Assembly (NCBI GenBank): GCA_910584345.1
Contig: CAJTZX010000003.1
Coordinates: forward strand, 1 to 64,000
Reading direction: 5' to 3'
Source of the DNA: an uncultured Eubacterium sp.
GTDB taxonomy: Bacteria > Bacillota > Clostridia > Lachnospirales > Lachnospiraceae
DNA length: 64,000 bases
In this document: one piece after another, positions 25,267-33,556 of the stretch
Position numbering within the stretch: the first letter of the stretch is position 1
Layout of the letters: every line of letters begins with the position of its first letter
The notes under the pieces: generated by a model
Told to the model about the DNA's origin: nothing
The model's input: the letters and a program-made list of their open reading frames with translations, nothing else
Databases searched by the model: none
Position numbers and translations under genes: made by a program

Positions 25267-26551
25267 GTGCCTGCGCCCCCTCCCATTCTTTCATTGCCGC
25301 CCAAATTTGCGGAGAAATCAGCTGTGGCCCCAGATAATCCGAAAGTCCTAGTCCTGTTTCTGTTAACATCAGATAAGATTTTTGTATCGTTACATATCCG
25401 CTGTCCATCCATGTTTGCAATATCGGAAAATCTTCCATTGCCGGATTTTTAAATGCCTTCTCATATTCGTCCAGCGAGAGTCCTGGCATTATCAGCAAAT
25501 GTCTGATGACATACCGCCGCTTTAATTCCTGATCTGAAAGCAGTATCCCATGCGTAATCTTTGTAAAGTCCTGCGTCTGCTCGAATTCTGCGAGCCTTTC
25601 CAGACATTGCCCTTTTGTAATCGCATACGGGCTGCAAAAATGAAGATTGCCAAGGTAGCTTCTCCCACCACAGCCTAATGCCAGTGACGTACCAAATCCG
25701 CAGTCACTATATTCCCTCTGTTTGCTCTGTCGCACAAACCTGCGCATAGAATCCTGACGCCAGCCCTCGCTCTTTAAAAAACCGCTCGCATTTTTATACT
25801 GCAAATACGCCTGTTCTGCATCCGGCACAATCCCCTGATATTCTAATCCTGCGCCATGTTTAACATAAAGCGGATATAAAAAAATTTCATCTGGTTCAAA
25901 CGTCAATACTTCTTTTAAAGATTTCAGCAAACTATCTATCGTCTGTCCGGGAATCCCATATATAAAATCTGTATTTACACAGGAAAATCCAGCAGATTTT
26001 ACATAATGCAGAGCTTCTCTTGTTTTTGCTGCATGATGCCCCCGCCTAAGCACTGACAGCTCTGCGTCATGGAAGCTTTGAATCCCCATACTCACTCTTG
26101 TAACACCCACCTGTTTTAAAAGCTTCAACTTCTCTGTATCTGTCTGATTTGGCGCTGTTTCTATCACAATTTGCCGCTTTGGTTCAAAAGAAAAACAATT
26201 AAAAATCGTAGTAAACATCTGCTCTAGCTGCTGTCTCGTCAAATACAACGGCGTTCCGCCGCCGATCACAAGCTCGTGGAACTGTGTCTTAGCAGTATGC
26301 AGCAAGTTCTGATACTGGATACTCTGCCGTCCGACCGCGTGCAAGTACCTAAGAACATGCTCTTCCTCTTGTCCTGTCACCGAAAACAGATTACAGTAAC
26401 CGCATTTTGTCTGGCAAAACGGAACATGCACATACAGTCCATGCCCATTTCCTTTCAGCAGATCAATATACTGTTCCAACCAAACCCCTTCTAACGGCCG
26501 ATAAGCAGTTTTATGCGGATAGCTATACATATATTGTACATATGGATTCAT
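25232..26551 (-). CDS. STM4012-type radical SAM protein (HemN/HemW-like)
   Basis: A 439-residue protein opening with MNPYVQYMYSYPHKTAYRPL, characteristic of the STM4012 family. HVPFCQTKCGYCNLF (near residues 44-58) is the CX3CX2C cluster site, and VIGGGTPLYL, RVSMGIQSFHDAEL and FIYGIPGQTIDSLL follow the coproporphyrinogen-oxidase-like radical SAM fold. In Salmonella the family sits in the STM4011-STM4015 group with a phosphatase-like and an ATP-grasp-like gene; here only the STM4011 partner is present and the two overlap, so they surely act together. AGGAGG precedes the ATG. The substrate is unknown; the HemN resemblance does not imply haem synthesis. Confidence 0.82.
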   Translation of the reverse strand: MNPYVQYMYSYPHKTAYRPLEGVWLEQYIDLLKGNGHGLYVHVPFCQTKCGYCNLFSVTGQEEEHVLRYLHAVGRQSIQYQNLLHTAKTQFHELVIGGGTPLYLTRQQLEQMFTTIFNCFSFEPKRQIVIETAPNQTDTEKLKLLKQVGVTRVSMGIQSFHDAELSVLRRGHHAAKTREALHYVKSAGFSCVNTDFIYGIPGQTIDSLLKSLKEVLTFEPDEIFLYPLYVKHGAGLEYQGIVPDAEQAYLQYKNASGFLKSEGWRQDSMRRFVRQSKQREYSDCGFGTSLALGCGGRSYLGNLHFCSPYAITKGQCLERLAEFEQTQDFTKITHGILLSDQELKRRYVIRHLLIMPGLSLDEYEKAFKNPAMEDFPILQTWMDSGYVTIQKSYLMLTETGLGLSDYLGPQLISPQIWAAMKEWEGAQAHDIIPWMSQKL

Positions 26552-26575
26552 TTTTTCCTCCTATAAATCACGGAA

Positions 26576-26613
26576 ATCCCTCAGAGCCGGCTATTTACTC
26601 AGCTCTGAGGGAT
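26576..26613 (-). terminator. terminator-like hairpin after the Cache chemoreceptor gene
   Basis: A perfect 12-bp stem (ATCCCTCAGAGC at 26576, GCTCTGAGGGAT at 26602) around a 14-base loop, followed on the minus strand by only TTTCC. It separates the receptor gene from the radical SAM pair and leaves limited room for read-through. Confidence 0.65.
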
Positions 26614-26634
26614 CTGATTCACAAATGCATTTTG

Positions 26635-28455
26635 TTACAGGCGGAACTTTCCTGCCTGTTCATTCTGCCTGTGGCTTAATGCGACAAGCCCCTGCGTATC
26701 CTCGCTGCATTCATTAATCGTCTGAGATAAAAGTGTCATACTGGCACTTGTTTCTTCAGTCGACGCCGCGTTTTCCTCCACAACACTGGCCAGGTTCGTA
26801 ATAGAATCTGTTACGATCTGTTTTAAGGAGTTCAAAATCTCAGTCTGCGATCCAATCTCCTTTGTCACTTCTTCTACCTGTGTAACTTCCATATTTAAAT
26901 GTCCAAACGCTTCCCTTGTCTCATCCAAACATTTCTGCTGTTTTTGAACATTATTCGTTACTTCCTGCATCTTGCTGACAGAGACTTCTACATTTTCAAC
27001 GAGCTCCTTTACAATTTCCTCAATTTCCTGTGCATTGCCTGAGGATTCTTCTGAAAGGTTGCGAATCTCCTCTGCAACAACTGCAAATCCTCTGCCGGCT
27101 TCTCCGGCTCTGGCCGCTTCAATACTGGCGTTGAGCGAAAGCAGATTTGTCTGTGCTGCCAATCCTTTAATAATCTCTACTGCCTTATTAATGTTTGCAG
27201 CAGAATCGTTATTCTTATTTGTCTGTTCCGATACAATCTCAATCGTATCAATTGTTACTTTTGTAATATGATCCAATTCCCCAATGCTTTTGGATGCAAT
27301 AGATGTATGTCCAGCCATCGCTGATACGGTCTCTTCCAGTCTGTTTACCCCATTCTTTTCTACTTCAATGACACGTCCCAGCTCTTTGATCTTATCATTT
27401 ACCGTTTCCGTCTCATTCGCCTGACTCGTCGCTCCCTGTGCCAGATCATCGATTGCCTGATTTGTATTCATAATACTTTCTGAAATATGTCCAAACTTTT
27501 CACTGAACTTTTCACTGCTCTCATTTAACGCTTCTCCGGTATGTATCACACTTCCGAGCATATTTGCCAAAGACTGTCGAACATCTTCCAGGGAACGCGC
27601 CATCTGCCCAATCTCATCGGCACGCTGCATGAGCTTCGGATTTACCGTAAAGCTTAAGTCTCCCATCGCTGCCTGATGCAGATTTGCTTCTACCATCTTA
27701 ATACCTTTGGTAATGCGCAAACCGCCCATAGAAGAAATAATAAGCGCAGCAATCAGCATCACAACTGCAGAAACCCCATAAATCATCAGCATATTTGAAA
27801 ACTGCTTTTGAATATTTGCTTTCATGCCTTCAATCTTTGCATTCATATCATCCACATAATTACCTGTGGCAACTACCCATCCCCACGGCTCAAACATCTG
27901 CGCATAAGCGATTTTCGGCGCCACAGTTTTGCCATCGGACTTAGTAAAATAAAATTCCAGATACTCTCCGCCTGCCTGCGCTGCAGATACAACACTTTGC
28001 GTTACCTTTACCCCGTTTTGATCCGTAAGATCTTTCCGGTTTGTACCCTCCTGATCTGTCAGTATCGGGTGCATTACAAGTGTATAATCCTCTCCGTCTA
28101 TCCAAATATATCCTGAGGCATCATCCCGATAGCGCATCGCACGAATTGCATCCGCAGCTAGTTTCTGTGCCTCCTGTTCACTCATCTCTCCGCTTTGGCT
28201 CTTATCATAATAGCTTTGTACAACTGCCAAGGCACCCTGTACCTGTGATTTGATCTCCATATGATAGCCATCTGTCATAGATTCTTCGTAAAGTTCATCG
28301 GATTCGTTCATAGATTCTTTTAAATAATGAATGCCAAGACAAGCCAGACCAATTGTAGGAATAGATACCATAATAAATATGATAGAAATCAGCATTGCTG
28401 TCAAACTTCGAAATCCTTTTGTTCCCTGCACTTTTGCAGTTCCTTTCTCTTTCAT
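26635..28455 (-). CDS. methyl-accepting chemotaxis protein with extracellular single Cache domain
   Basis: A 606-residue receptor. A membrane helix near residues 17-40 is followed by an sCache_2 sensor (SGYIWIDGEDYTLVMHPILT, then EPWGWVVATGNYVDDM), a second helix near 223-245, a HAMP linker, and a complete signalling domain with tip QTNLLSLNASIEAARAGEAG and GRGFAVVAEEIRNLSEES. Cache_2 sensors typically bind small organic acids such as acetate, propionate or pyruvate; the ligand here is not readable. It is monocistronic, with its own promoter upstream and a hairpin downstream. It should feed CheA at the receptor arrays, although no che genes are present in the window. Confidence 0.93.
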   Translation of the reverse strand: MKEKGTAKVQGTKGFRSLTAMLISIIFIMVSIPTIGLACLGIHYLKESMNESDELYEESMTDGYHMEIKSQVQGALAVVQSYYDKSQSGEMSEQEAQKLAADAIRAMRYRDDASGYIWIDGEDYTLVMHPILTDQEGTNRKDLTDQNGVKVTQSVVSAAQAGGEYLEFYFTKSDGKTVAPKIAYAQMFEPWGWVVATGNYVDDMNAKIEGMKANIQKQFSNMLMIYGVSAVVMLIAALIISSMGGLRITKGIKMVEANLHQAAMGDLSFTVNPKLMQRADEIGQMARSLEDVRQSLANMLGSVIHTGEALNESSEKFSEKFGHISESIMNTNQAIDDLAQGATSQANETETVNDKIKELGRVIEVEKNGVNRLEETVSAMAGHTSIASKSIGELDHITKVTIDTIEIVSEQTNKNNDSAANINKAVEIIKGLAAQTNLLSLNASIEAARAGEAGRGFAVVAEEIRNLSEESSGNAQEIEEIVKELVENVEVSVSKMQEVTNNVQKQQKCLDETREAFGHLNMEVTQVEEVTKEIGSQTEILNSLKQIVTDSITNLASVVEENAASTEETSASMTLLSQTINECSEDTQGLVALSHRQNEQAGKFRL

Positions 28456-28498
28456 AAAACCCCGCCTTCCAAATTTTATTAATAATATGAATACTTTT

Positions 28499-28526
28499 AT
28501 TATACACGTTTCCGACTAAAAGTCAA
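28499..28526 (-). promoter_or_regulatory. sigma-A-type promoter of the Cache chemoreceptor gene
   Basis: Minus-strand TTGACT, 16 bases, TATAAT (plus-strand 28521-28526 and 28499-28504), about 45 bases upstream of the start codon. Confidence 0.75.
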
Positions 28527-28638
28527 GAAACAAGCGAAAACAATTAGTTATTTCATACAATTTTATTTGTATTAACTTCACTTTCATTGTATAATTTAAC
28601 TTCTTCATATCCTTTCCCAAAAAATCTGACTTCTTTTC

Positions 28639-28724
28639 CTTTTCAAAAATAAAAACATAATTTTGCTATGTATAATGTCTTTTTCTTTTCAAAAATAAAA
28701 ACATAATTTTGCTATGTATGATGT
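28639..28724 (+). repeat. directly duplicated 40-bp element upstream of enolase
   Basis: Bases 28639-28678 and 28685-28724 are identical except for one A/G change; each runs from CTTTTCAAAAATAAAAACAT to TGCTATGTATAATGT (TATGATGT in the second). Each copy carries a -10-like TATAAT or TATGAT, so this may be a duplicated promoter or binding site. The surrounding gene-free stretch 28456-28816 also holds a seven-bp dyad (GTTACAG at 28754, CTGTAAC at 28776) in the enolase leader. Confidence 0.8.
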
Positions 28725-28816
28725 GCCTTCTTTTTGGAAACAGTAAACATGAAGTTACAGTCTTGCTTTCGCATTCTGTAACAGTCAGACAAAGTTTTCA
28801 GATAAAGGAGGCCCTT

Positions 28817-30271
28817 ATGTCAGCAGGATTAGAAATTATAGACGTATATGCCAGAGAAATTATGGATTCCCGTGGAAATCCTACCGTTGAGGCGGAAGTA
28901 ACGATTGAAAACGCCGAAAATGGAGAAACAATTTGCGCCAGGGCAGATGTACCATCCGGCGCAAGCACCGGACAGTTTGAAGCTGTAGAACTCAGAGACA
29001 ATGATAAAGCCTATCATGGAAAAGGCGTCCGAAGGGCTGTCGCAAATGTAAACGGAAAAATCGCAAGACAGCTGATCGGAAAAAATGCTATGATGCAAAA
29101 CCGAATCGATGAAATGATGATCGAATTAGACGGCACAAAAAACAAATCTTCTCTTGGAGCCAATGCAATACTAGGCGTATCTATGGCTTGTGCAAGAGCT
29201 TGCGCCGATGCGCTAAAGCTGCCGTTATACCGTTATTTAGGCGGCTGCGGAAAAGGAACGATTCCTGTACCAATGATGAATATTTTAAATGGCGGAGCTC
29301 ACAGCCGCAACTGCATTGATTTTCAGGAATTTATGATTATGCCTGTTGGAGCTACAGGTATCCGCCAGGGCTTACAATGGTGTGCCGAAGTCTATCAGGA
29401 ATTAAAAAAACTGCTGGACACAGACGGTCACAGTACAGGTGTCGGTGATGAAGGCGGATTTGCACCTGATTTAAAAGATACTTTCGAAGCACTGGATTAT
29501 TTAATGAAAGCAGTTCAAAATGCAGGCTTTGAGCCTGGAAAGGATATCGCCTTTGCAATGGACGCTGCCGCAAGCGAACTGTTCCAGGAAGATGCCGCCA
29601 TGTACTATTTTCCGGGAGAGACAAAATCTCTCAAACAAAAGAATGCAAAAATCATTGAACAGAATCAAACGCAGGAAACCGAATGTAACTGCGAAGGCAC
29701 CACCGTCGTTACTGAGCAGGTAAAAGACGGCTGCATTTGTGAAACAGACTGCAGCTGTCTGACACCGGATACAGATGGTCAGATGATTATGCGATCCACC
29801 GATGAAATGATTCATTATTATGAAAAACTGGTCGATAAATACCCCATTGTTTCTATTGAAGATCCACTCGATGAAGAAGATTGGGATGGTTGGAAAAAGA
29901 TTACACAACAGCTGGGCAAACGGATCATGCTCGTTGGCGACGACCTGTTTGTAACAAACGTCACACGTTTGCAGCGAGGCATCCATAACGATTGCGCCAA
30001 CGCTATTTTAATCAAACCAAACCAGATCGGAAGCCTGAGCGAAACAATGCTTGCAATCCGCACAGCCAAAGAACATGGATACCGCACAATAATGTCTCAT
30101 CGTTCCGGCGAAACGGAAGATACTTTCATTGCAGACCTGGCAGTCGGTATGCATACCGGCTATATCAAAACCGGCGCGCCATGCCGCAGCGAACGAGTAG
30201 CAAAATATAACAGACTTCTACGGATCGAAGAAGAATTGGAAGGGTACAGAGATATTATTGCGATCCGCTAA
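28817..30271 (+). CDS. eno: enolase with a cysteine-rich insertion
   Basis: Phosphopyruvate hydratase, converting 2-phosphoglycerate to phosphoenolpyruvate in glycolysis. All hallmarks are present: EIMDSRGNPTVEAEV, SGASTGQFEAVELRD, NGGAHSRNCIDFQEFMIMP, Glu-212 in GDEGGFAPD, the metal ligands Asp-249, Glu-348 and Asp-375/376, Lys-400 in LIKPNQIGS, SHRSGETEDTFIADLAV and Lys-451. At 484 residues it is about 50 longer than usual. The excess is at residues 268-324, between the Asp-249 strand and KYPIVSIEDP, and contains three CxC pairs (Cys 290/292, 306/308, 312/314). The ATG at 28817 follows AAAGGAGG; the open frame extends upstream without a ribosome binding site. Monocistronic, with a duplicated element upstream. 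Confidence 0.95.
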   Translation: MSAGLEIIDVYAREIMDSRGNPTVEAEVTIENAENGETICARADVPSGASTGQFEAVELRDNDKAYHGKGVRRAVANVNGKIARQLIGKNAMMQNRIDEMMIELDGTKNKSSLGANAILGVSMACARACADALKLPLYRYLGGCGKGTIPVPMMNILNGGAHSRNCIDFQEFMIMPVGATGIRQGLQWCAEVYQELKKLLDTDGHSTGVGDEGGFAPDLKDTFEALDYLMKAVQNAGFEPGKDIAFAMDAAASELFQEDAAMYYFPGETKSLKQKNAKIIEQNQTQETECNCEGTTVVTEQVKDGCICETDCSCLTPDTDGQMIMRSTDEMIHYYEKLVDKYPIVSIEDPLDEEDWDGWKKITQQLGKRIMLVGDDLFVTNVTRLQRGIHNDCANAILIKPNQIGSLSETMLAIRTAKEHGYRTIMSHRSGETEDTFIADLAVGMHTGYIKTGAPCRSERVAKYNRLLRIEEELEGYRDIIAIR

Positions 30272-30300
30272 TCTTTGCTCCCACAGACTTATAAGCGCAT

Positions 30301-30340
30301 ACCGTTCAGGCAACTAAATGCAACAAACTGCCTGAACGGT
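30301..30340. terminator. 12-bp inverted repeat after enolase, weak terminator candidate
   Basis: ACCGTTCAGGCA (30301-30312) and TGCCTGAACGGT (30329-30340) are perfect complements with a 16-base loop. The plus-strand tail is TCTAAAAAAC, not a T-tract, so termination would be inefficient or factor-assisted. The same 13-base motif recurs elsewhere in the window. Confidence 0.45.
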
Positions 30341-30372
30341 TCTAAAAAACCAGTGCATCATACACAAAATAA

Positions 30373-31677
30373 CTATGCGTTATTTACATACCTTCCTAAA
30401 TATTTTTCTTCAAACACATGCACATCCAGCGGCTTATCATGCAGATAACCCTGAATCTGGTTACATCCACAGGCATACACAAGAGCTTCCTCATCCTTCG
30501 TTTCTATCCCCTCACACAACACTTCAAAATCAATGCGCTGAAACATTTCCATCAAGCTTCGCATCACTTCCTGCCCAGTCTTGGATTTTAAACTGTGCAA
30601 TACAAAACTCCGGTCAAACTTAATCACATCAGCCGGAACCATACCAATTACATCAAGTGAGTTATAACCCGATCCAAAATCATCCATACTGATTCGAAAT
30701 CCCAGCGCACGCAACCGCTCAATCTGTCGGATCACTTCATCCAAATTTTCACAAAATACAGTTTCCGTCAGCTCAAATTCAATAAATTGTTTCGGTATAC
30801 CTGCCTGATCTATATCACGAATGATTTCATCTAAAAATCCCTCTTCTAAAAAATCCAAACGCGACAAATTTACTGAAACTACGAACAACTCTATTTCCTG
30901 TCTCAACCACTCTTTCATCTGATTTACAAGCAAATGAATCATTCTGCGGTCCAATTCTATAATCATCCCGGACTTTTCTAATAAAGGCACAAAATATCCT
31001 GGTGTTAAGATATCTCCGTCTTTATCCAGTATCCTTGCCAACGCTTCCGCACCGATCAATTTTTGTTCATCGATAGAAAACTTCGGCTGCAAATACAGCA
31101 AGATACGTCCATCTTCCAATGCCTGCTCAAACATCGGAATCACCCTGGACTCGCATAATATCTTATGTTCCAGTTCTTCGGTATAAAAAGTTACACTACT
31201 CTTATAGTCATCTTTATTTTCTTTCTGTGCATAGCGCACACGATCCATAATGGAATCTATCTGTTTATCCTGCTTGCACACAAAATAAGCGCCGCAATTG
31301 ATATGGATGCGTACCTGGGGGAATTCCTGATTTGCTTCTTTGGAAAATTCCCGACAAATAATCACAAGCTCTTCCTGTATCCCAACCTCATCCGACGTAT
31401 ATGCCTCTATCAAAACAATAAAATGATCTCCATAAATACGTGCGGCCAGTCTGCAGTCTGGATTTAAAAAACAAAAATAATCGGCCATACGCTTTAACAA
31501 CAAATTCCCGTTCTCAAATCCGTAGATCTGATTAAAATATTTAAAATTTTTAATATTTATCCCTGCAATGACCGGATACCTGATCCTTCTTGCCGTAATA
31601 AAAAAATGCTTTTGAAAATCCTCTAAAATAGGTAAGTGTGTAATATTATCTTTTCGAACTCCTGATAACTGAATCAT
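30373..31677 (-). CDS. degenerate GGDEF plus EAL domain protein (c-di-GMP phosphodiesterase type)
   Basis: A protein of about 434 residues with no membrane helix. The GGDEF domain (INIKNFKYFNQIYGFENGN) has RIYGDHF in place of the catalytic GGDEF, so cyclase activity is unlikely, though GTP binding may remain. The EAL domain keeps the catalytic set: GAEALARI, SVNLSR, FELTET, MDDFGSGYNSL, VIKFDRSF, CEGIE and QIQGY. It should hydrolyse c-di-GMP and so favour motility over attachment. The ATG at 31677 follows GGGGGA; an in-frame ATG at 31740 lies inside a terminator-like hairpin and would give 455 residues. The leader carries its own promoter, a possible five-residue leader peptide and an attenuator-like hairpin. 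Confidence 0.88.
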   Translation of the reverse strand: MIQLSGVRKDNITHLPILEDFQKHFFITARRIRYPVIAGINIKNFKYFNQIYGFENGNLLLKRMADYFCFLNPDCRLAARIYGDHFIVLIEAYTSDEVGIQEELVIICREFSKEANQEFPQVRIHINCGAYFVCKQDKQIDSIMDRVRYAQKENKDDYKSSVTFYTEELEHKILCESRVIPMFEQALEDGRILLYLQPKFSIDEQKLIGAEALARILDKDGDILTPGYFVPLLEKSGMIIELDRRMIHLLVNQMKEWLRQEIELFVVSVNLSRLDFLEEGFLDEIIRDIDQAGIPKQFIEFELTETVFCENLDEVIRQIERLRALGFRISMDDFGSGYNSLDVIGMVPADVIKFDRSFVLHSLKSKTGQEVMRSLMEMFQRIDFEVLCEGIETKDEEALVYACGCNQIQGYLHDKPLDVHVFEEKYLGRYVNNA

Positions 31678-31706
31678 AAATCCCCCGTAACTCGAACAAA
31701 TGTTCT

Positions 31707-31751
31707 GCAAAAAAGCAAAAAGCCTAAGTACATCTTTCATGTACTTAGGCT
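31707..31751 (-). terminator. attenuator-like hairpin in the leader of the EAL gene
   Basis: AGCCTAAGTACAT (31721-31733) and ATGTACTTAGGCT (31739-31751) form a perfect 13-bp stem with a five-base loop. On the minus strand it is followed by TTTTTGCTTTTTT, a strong T-tract. It lies between the gene's promoter and its likely start at 31677, so it must be read through for expression. Confidence 0.8.
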
Positions 31752-31781
31752 CATAATGGGCGTTCCTAAATAGCTGTAACT

Positions 31782-31810
31782 ATTATACCATTCAAGGAAA
31801 CATCTGTAAA
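31782..31810 (-). promoter_or_regulatory. sigma-A-type promoter of the EAL gene
   Basis: Minus-strand TTTACA, exactly 17 bases, TATAAT (plus-strand 31805-31810 and 31782-31787). Transcription would begin near 31775, only about 25 bases before the attenuator-like hairpin. Confidence 0.75.
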
Positions 31811-31960
31811 TTCCTTTTTTATTTTTATAAAGCATTTTTTAAATTATTTTTTTCATCTGCTCTTTTCATTCAAAACTTTCTGTTTCAAATTTACATGATT
31901 ATTATTTGCATTAAACTTAATATTCTCTTTGAACTGTTTACATTCTCAAAATTGTACCAA

Positions 31961-32614
31961 CTATAGCGCCCGCAAAACTTCAACCGCATGTTCTTCTACG
32001 ATACATTTTCCATGTTCTTGAAGAAATGCTGCAATACTCTTGGTATAACAGATTGCATCCATATACTCATCTGCAAGATTAAAAAGCATCGCTGTATCCC
32101 TGACACCATAATCTCTGACGTCTGCAAGCAGAAAATAAACGCCATGATATTCGTACAAATAGGCTTTCAGCTTTGCAGGAGCTTTCTTACAGAACTCAAT
32201 CACATGAATCAGACTATTACATTTCAGTATTGCCGTCTCCATCTGCGCAGCGGTCTGTTCCGCCTGTCTGTTTTTTCTTTCCAGTTCATGAACTCGTTCT
32301 TCTTTTTCTTTTTCACGCTGCCGCCATTTTATCTGATCTTGTTTTGTCTGCCGCATCCACTCCGCCTCATCCTGGCTTAAAGAAAATGTTATCTCCAAAG
32401 ACTCATCTGATAAAAAGGCCGCATGCACAGCGATGCTCTCCCCCTGCCTGATAAATCCGGTTTCCTGCTGCGCCTTTTGCATAATCTGCTTAAAAAAGTC
32501 TGCCGCACGCGCATCATTTTGATAAATCGCATGTTTATCCATTCCATAATCCGCTATTTCTGCTTCTGTCATAACACATTGCAAGGTTTGTTTATCTAAT
32601 ACTGAAAATTCCAT
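31961..32614 (-). CDS. mecA: MecA-like adaptor protein
   Basis: A 217-residue protein recognised by its N-terminal MecA pattern (MEFSVLDKQTLQCVMTEAEI, then ARAADFFKQIMQKAQQETGF), a highly charged central linker (residues about 90-125, many Glu, Lys and Gln) and a C-terminal globular domain starting near LIHVIEFCKKAP. MecA delivers substrates to the ClpC unfoldase and controls regulators of development and competence in Firmicutes. The ATG at 32614 follows TAGGAGAAGG; the longer frame upstream has no support. It is monocistronic. Sequence divergence from Bacillus MecA is large, so substrate range is unknown. Confidence 0.78.
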   Translation of the reverse strand: MEFSVLDKQTLQCVMTEAEIADYGMDKHAIYQNDARAADFFKQIMQKAQQETGFIRQGESIAVHAAFLSDESLEITFSLSQDEAEWMRQTKQDQIKWRQREKEKEERVHELERKNRQAEQTAAQMETAILKCNSLIHVIEFCKKAPAKLKAYLYEYHGVYFLLADVRDYGVRDTAMLFNLADEYMDAICYTKSIAAFLQEHGKCIVEEHAVEVLRAL

Positions 32615-32891
32615 TTTCCTTCTCCTATCATCACGTAAATGTTCCCATAACACAACCATTCATCATGATTTCTATCTGTAAGTATTTTCTTTACAGAACT
32701 AATAATTATGCCGTATGCTTTCCGCTCACAGGCAATGCGCACAAAAATAAATCCTGCATTCAAAAAACCCCCTACTATAACCGTACCACAAACCATATCT
32801 CCTGTAAATAATGAATTTCGTTTCTTGCATAGATTCTAAAGCCCTGCCGCCATACCGCAAGGCTTTAGTCCCGTCTCGCAGCAAAATAACG

Positions 32892-33110
32892 TTATTCCAT
32901 CCAGATATGAATCCGCTTTCCCAAACATGCCGCCACACGTATGAGAAAATCAAGACTCGGATTGTACTTCCCACTTTCTAATCTGGATATATTCGACTTC
33001 TTTGTACCTGCACGTTCTGCAAGCGTCTCTTGCGTAATATGCTGCTCTTTACGAACCTGTCTGATCTGGCTGATTACTTCCAGGCGCGGTTCCAGCTTCT
33101 CCTCTCCCAT
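32892..33110 (-). CDS. XRE-type HTH protein, HigA-like antitoxin without a toxin partner
   Basis: A 72-residue DNA-binding protein with an HTH_3 domain (LEVISQIRQVRKEQHITQET, LAERAGTKKSNISRLESGKY) and the short C-terminal pattern PSLDFLIRVAACLGKRIHIW seen in HigA-type antitoxins. In such modules a RelE/HigB-like toxin gene normally lies between the promoter and the antitoxin. Here only about 85 bases separate the ATG from a perfect 28-bp palindrome, and no toxin frame is present there. The ATG at 33110 has AAAGGA nine bases upstream; a TTG at 33152 is the alternative. It may be a toxin-free remnant or a stand-alone autoregulator. Confidence 0.75.
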   Translation of the reverse strand: MGEEKLEPRLEVISQIRQVRKEQHITQETLAERAGTKKSNISRLESGKYNPSLDFLIRVAACLGKRIHIWME

Positions 33111-33195
33111 CCTGTTTGATCCTTTTGATTCTTTCTGTATCCATTCAAGCAAACGAAATGGTTACATTTTTTCTGTTTTTTCAGCAATGCACTCT

Positions 33196-33223
33196 AAAAA
33201 GTTATCATATATGATAACTTTTT
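33196..33223. promoter_or_regulatory. perfect 28-bp palindrome, probable operator of the HigA-like protein
   Basis: The palindrome centres on GTTATCATATATGATAAC and extends through five A and five T at its ends. It lies 86-113 bases upstream of the HigA-like start. Palindromes of this TATCATATATGATA type are common operators of HigA-like antitoxins. The rest of the 446-base gap up to 33556 holds no gene; the motif AACCGTTCAGGCA occurs at 33471. Confidence 0.7.
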
Positions 33224-33556
33224 GTCAATAACAAATTCAAAAAAGATGAAGCAAATCTTTCGATCATTCATCTCAAAAACTACTTGCATTTTTGAATAAA
33301 ACATGTTAAAGTAGATGCACGCAAATATTCTTTCATGATTCCTGCGCGTATTTGCCTTATAAACGTAAACTTCAAATCGTATGATCTGCTCCTTCTCCAA
33401 ATCAAAATAATATACAATATCTGCAAATCAGCAGATTCTTCCCAATCATATTATTTTACGAAACCGTTATAACCGTTCAGGCAAGGTAAATCATCTTAAA
33501 AATAATCTACCTTACTGCATCTATGATCTAATTTTATTTATGGAGGAATCATATCT

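Noticed and set aside
28709..28816. Longer enolase start at 28709
   Set aside because: The added codons do not resemble enolase, lie within the duplicated leader element, and lack a ribosome binding site; AAAGGAGG serves the ATG at 28817.
31741..31960. c-di-GMP riboswitch before the EAL gene
   Set aside because: The leader before the hairpin is only about 25 bases, and neither GEMM-I nor GEMM-II conserved elements are present.
32726..33400. Small frames around the HigA-like gene as a toxin partner
   Set aside because: The frames at 32726-32974 and 33194-33400 have no ribosome binding site and no RelE/HigB pattern, and they overlap the HTH gene or its operator.
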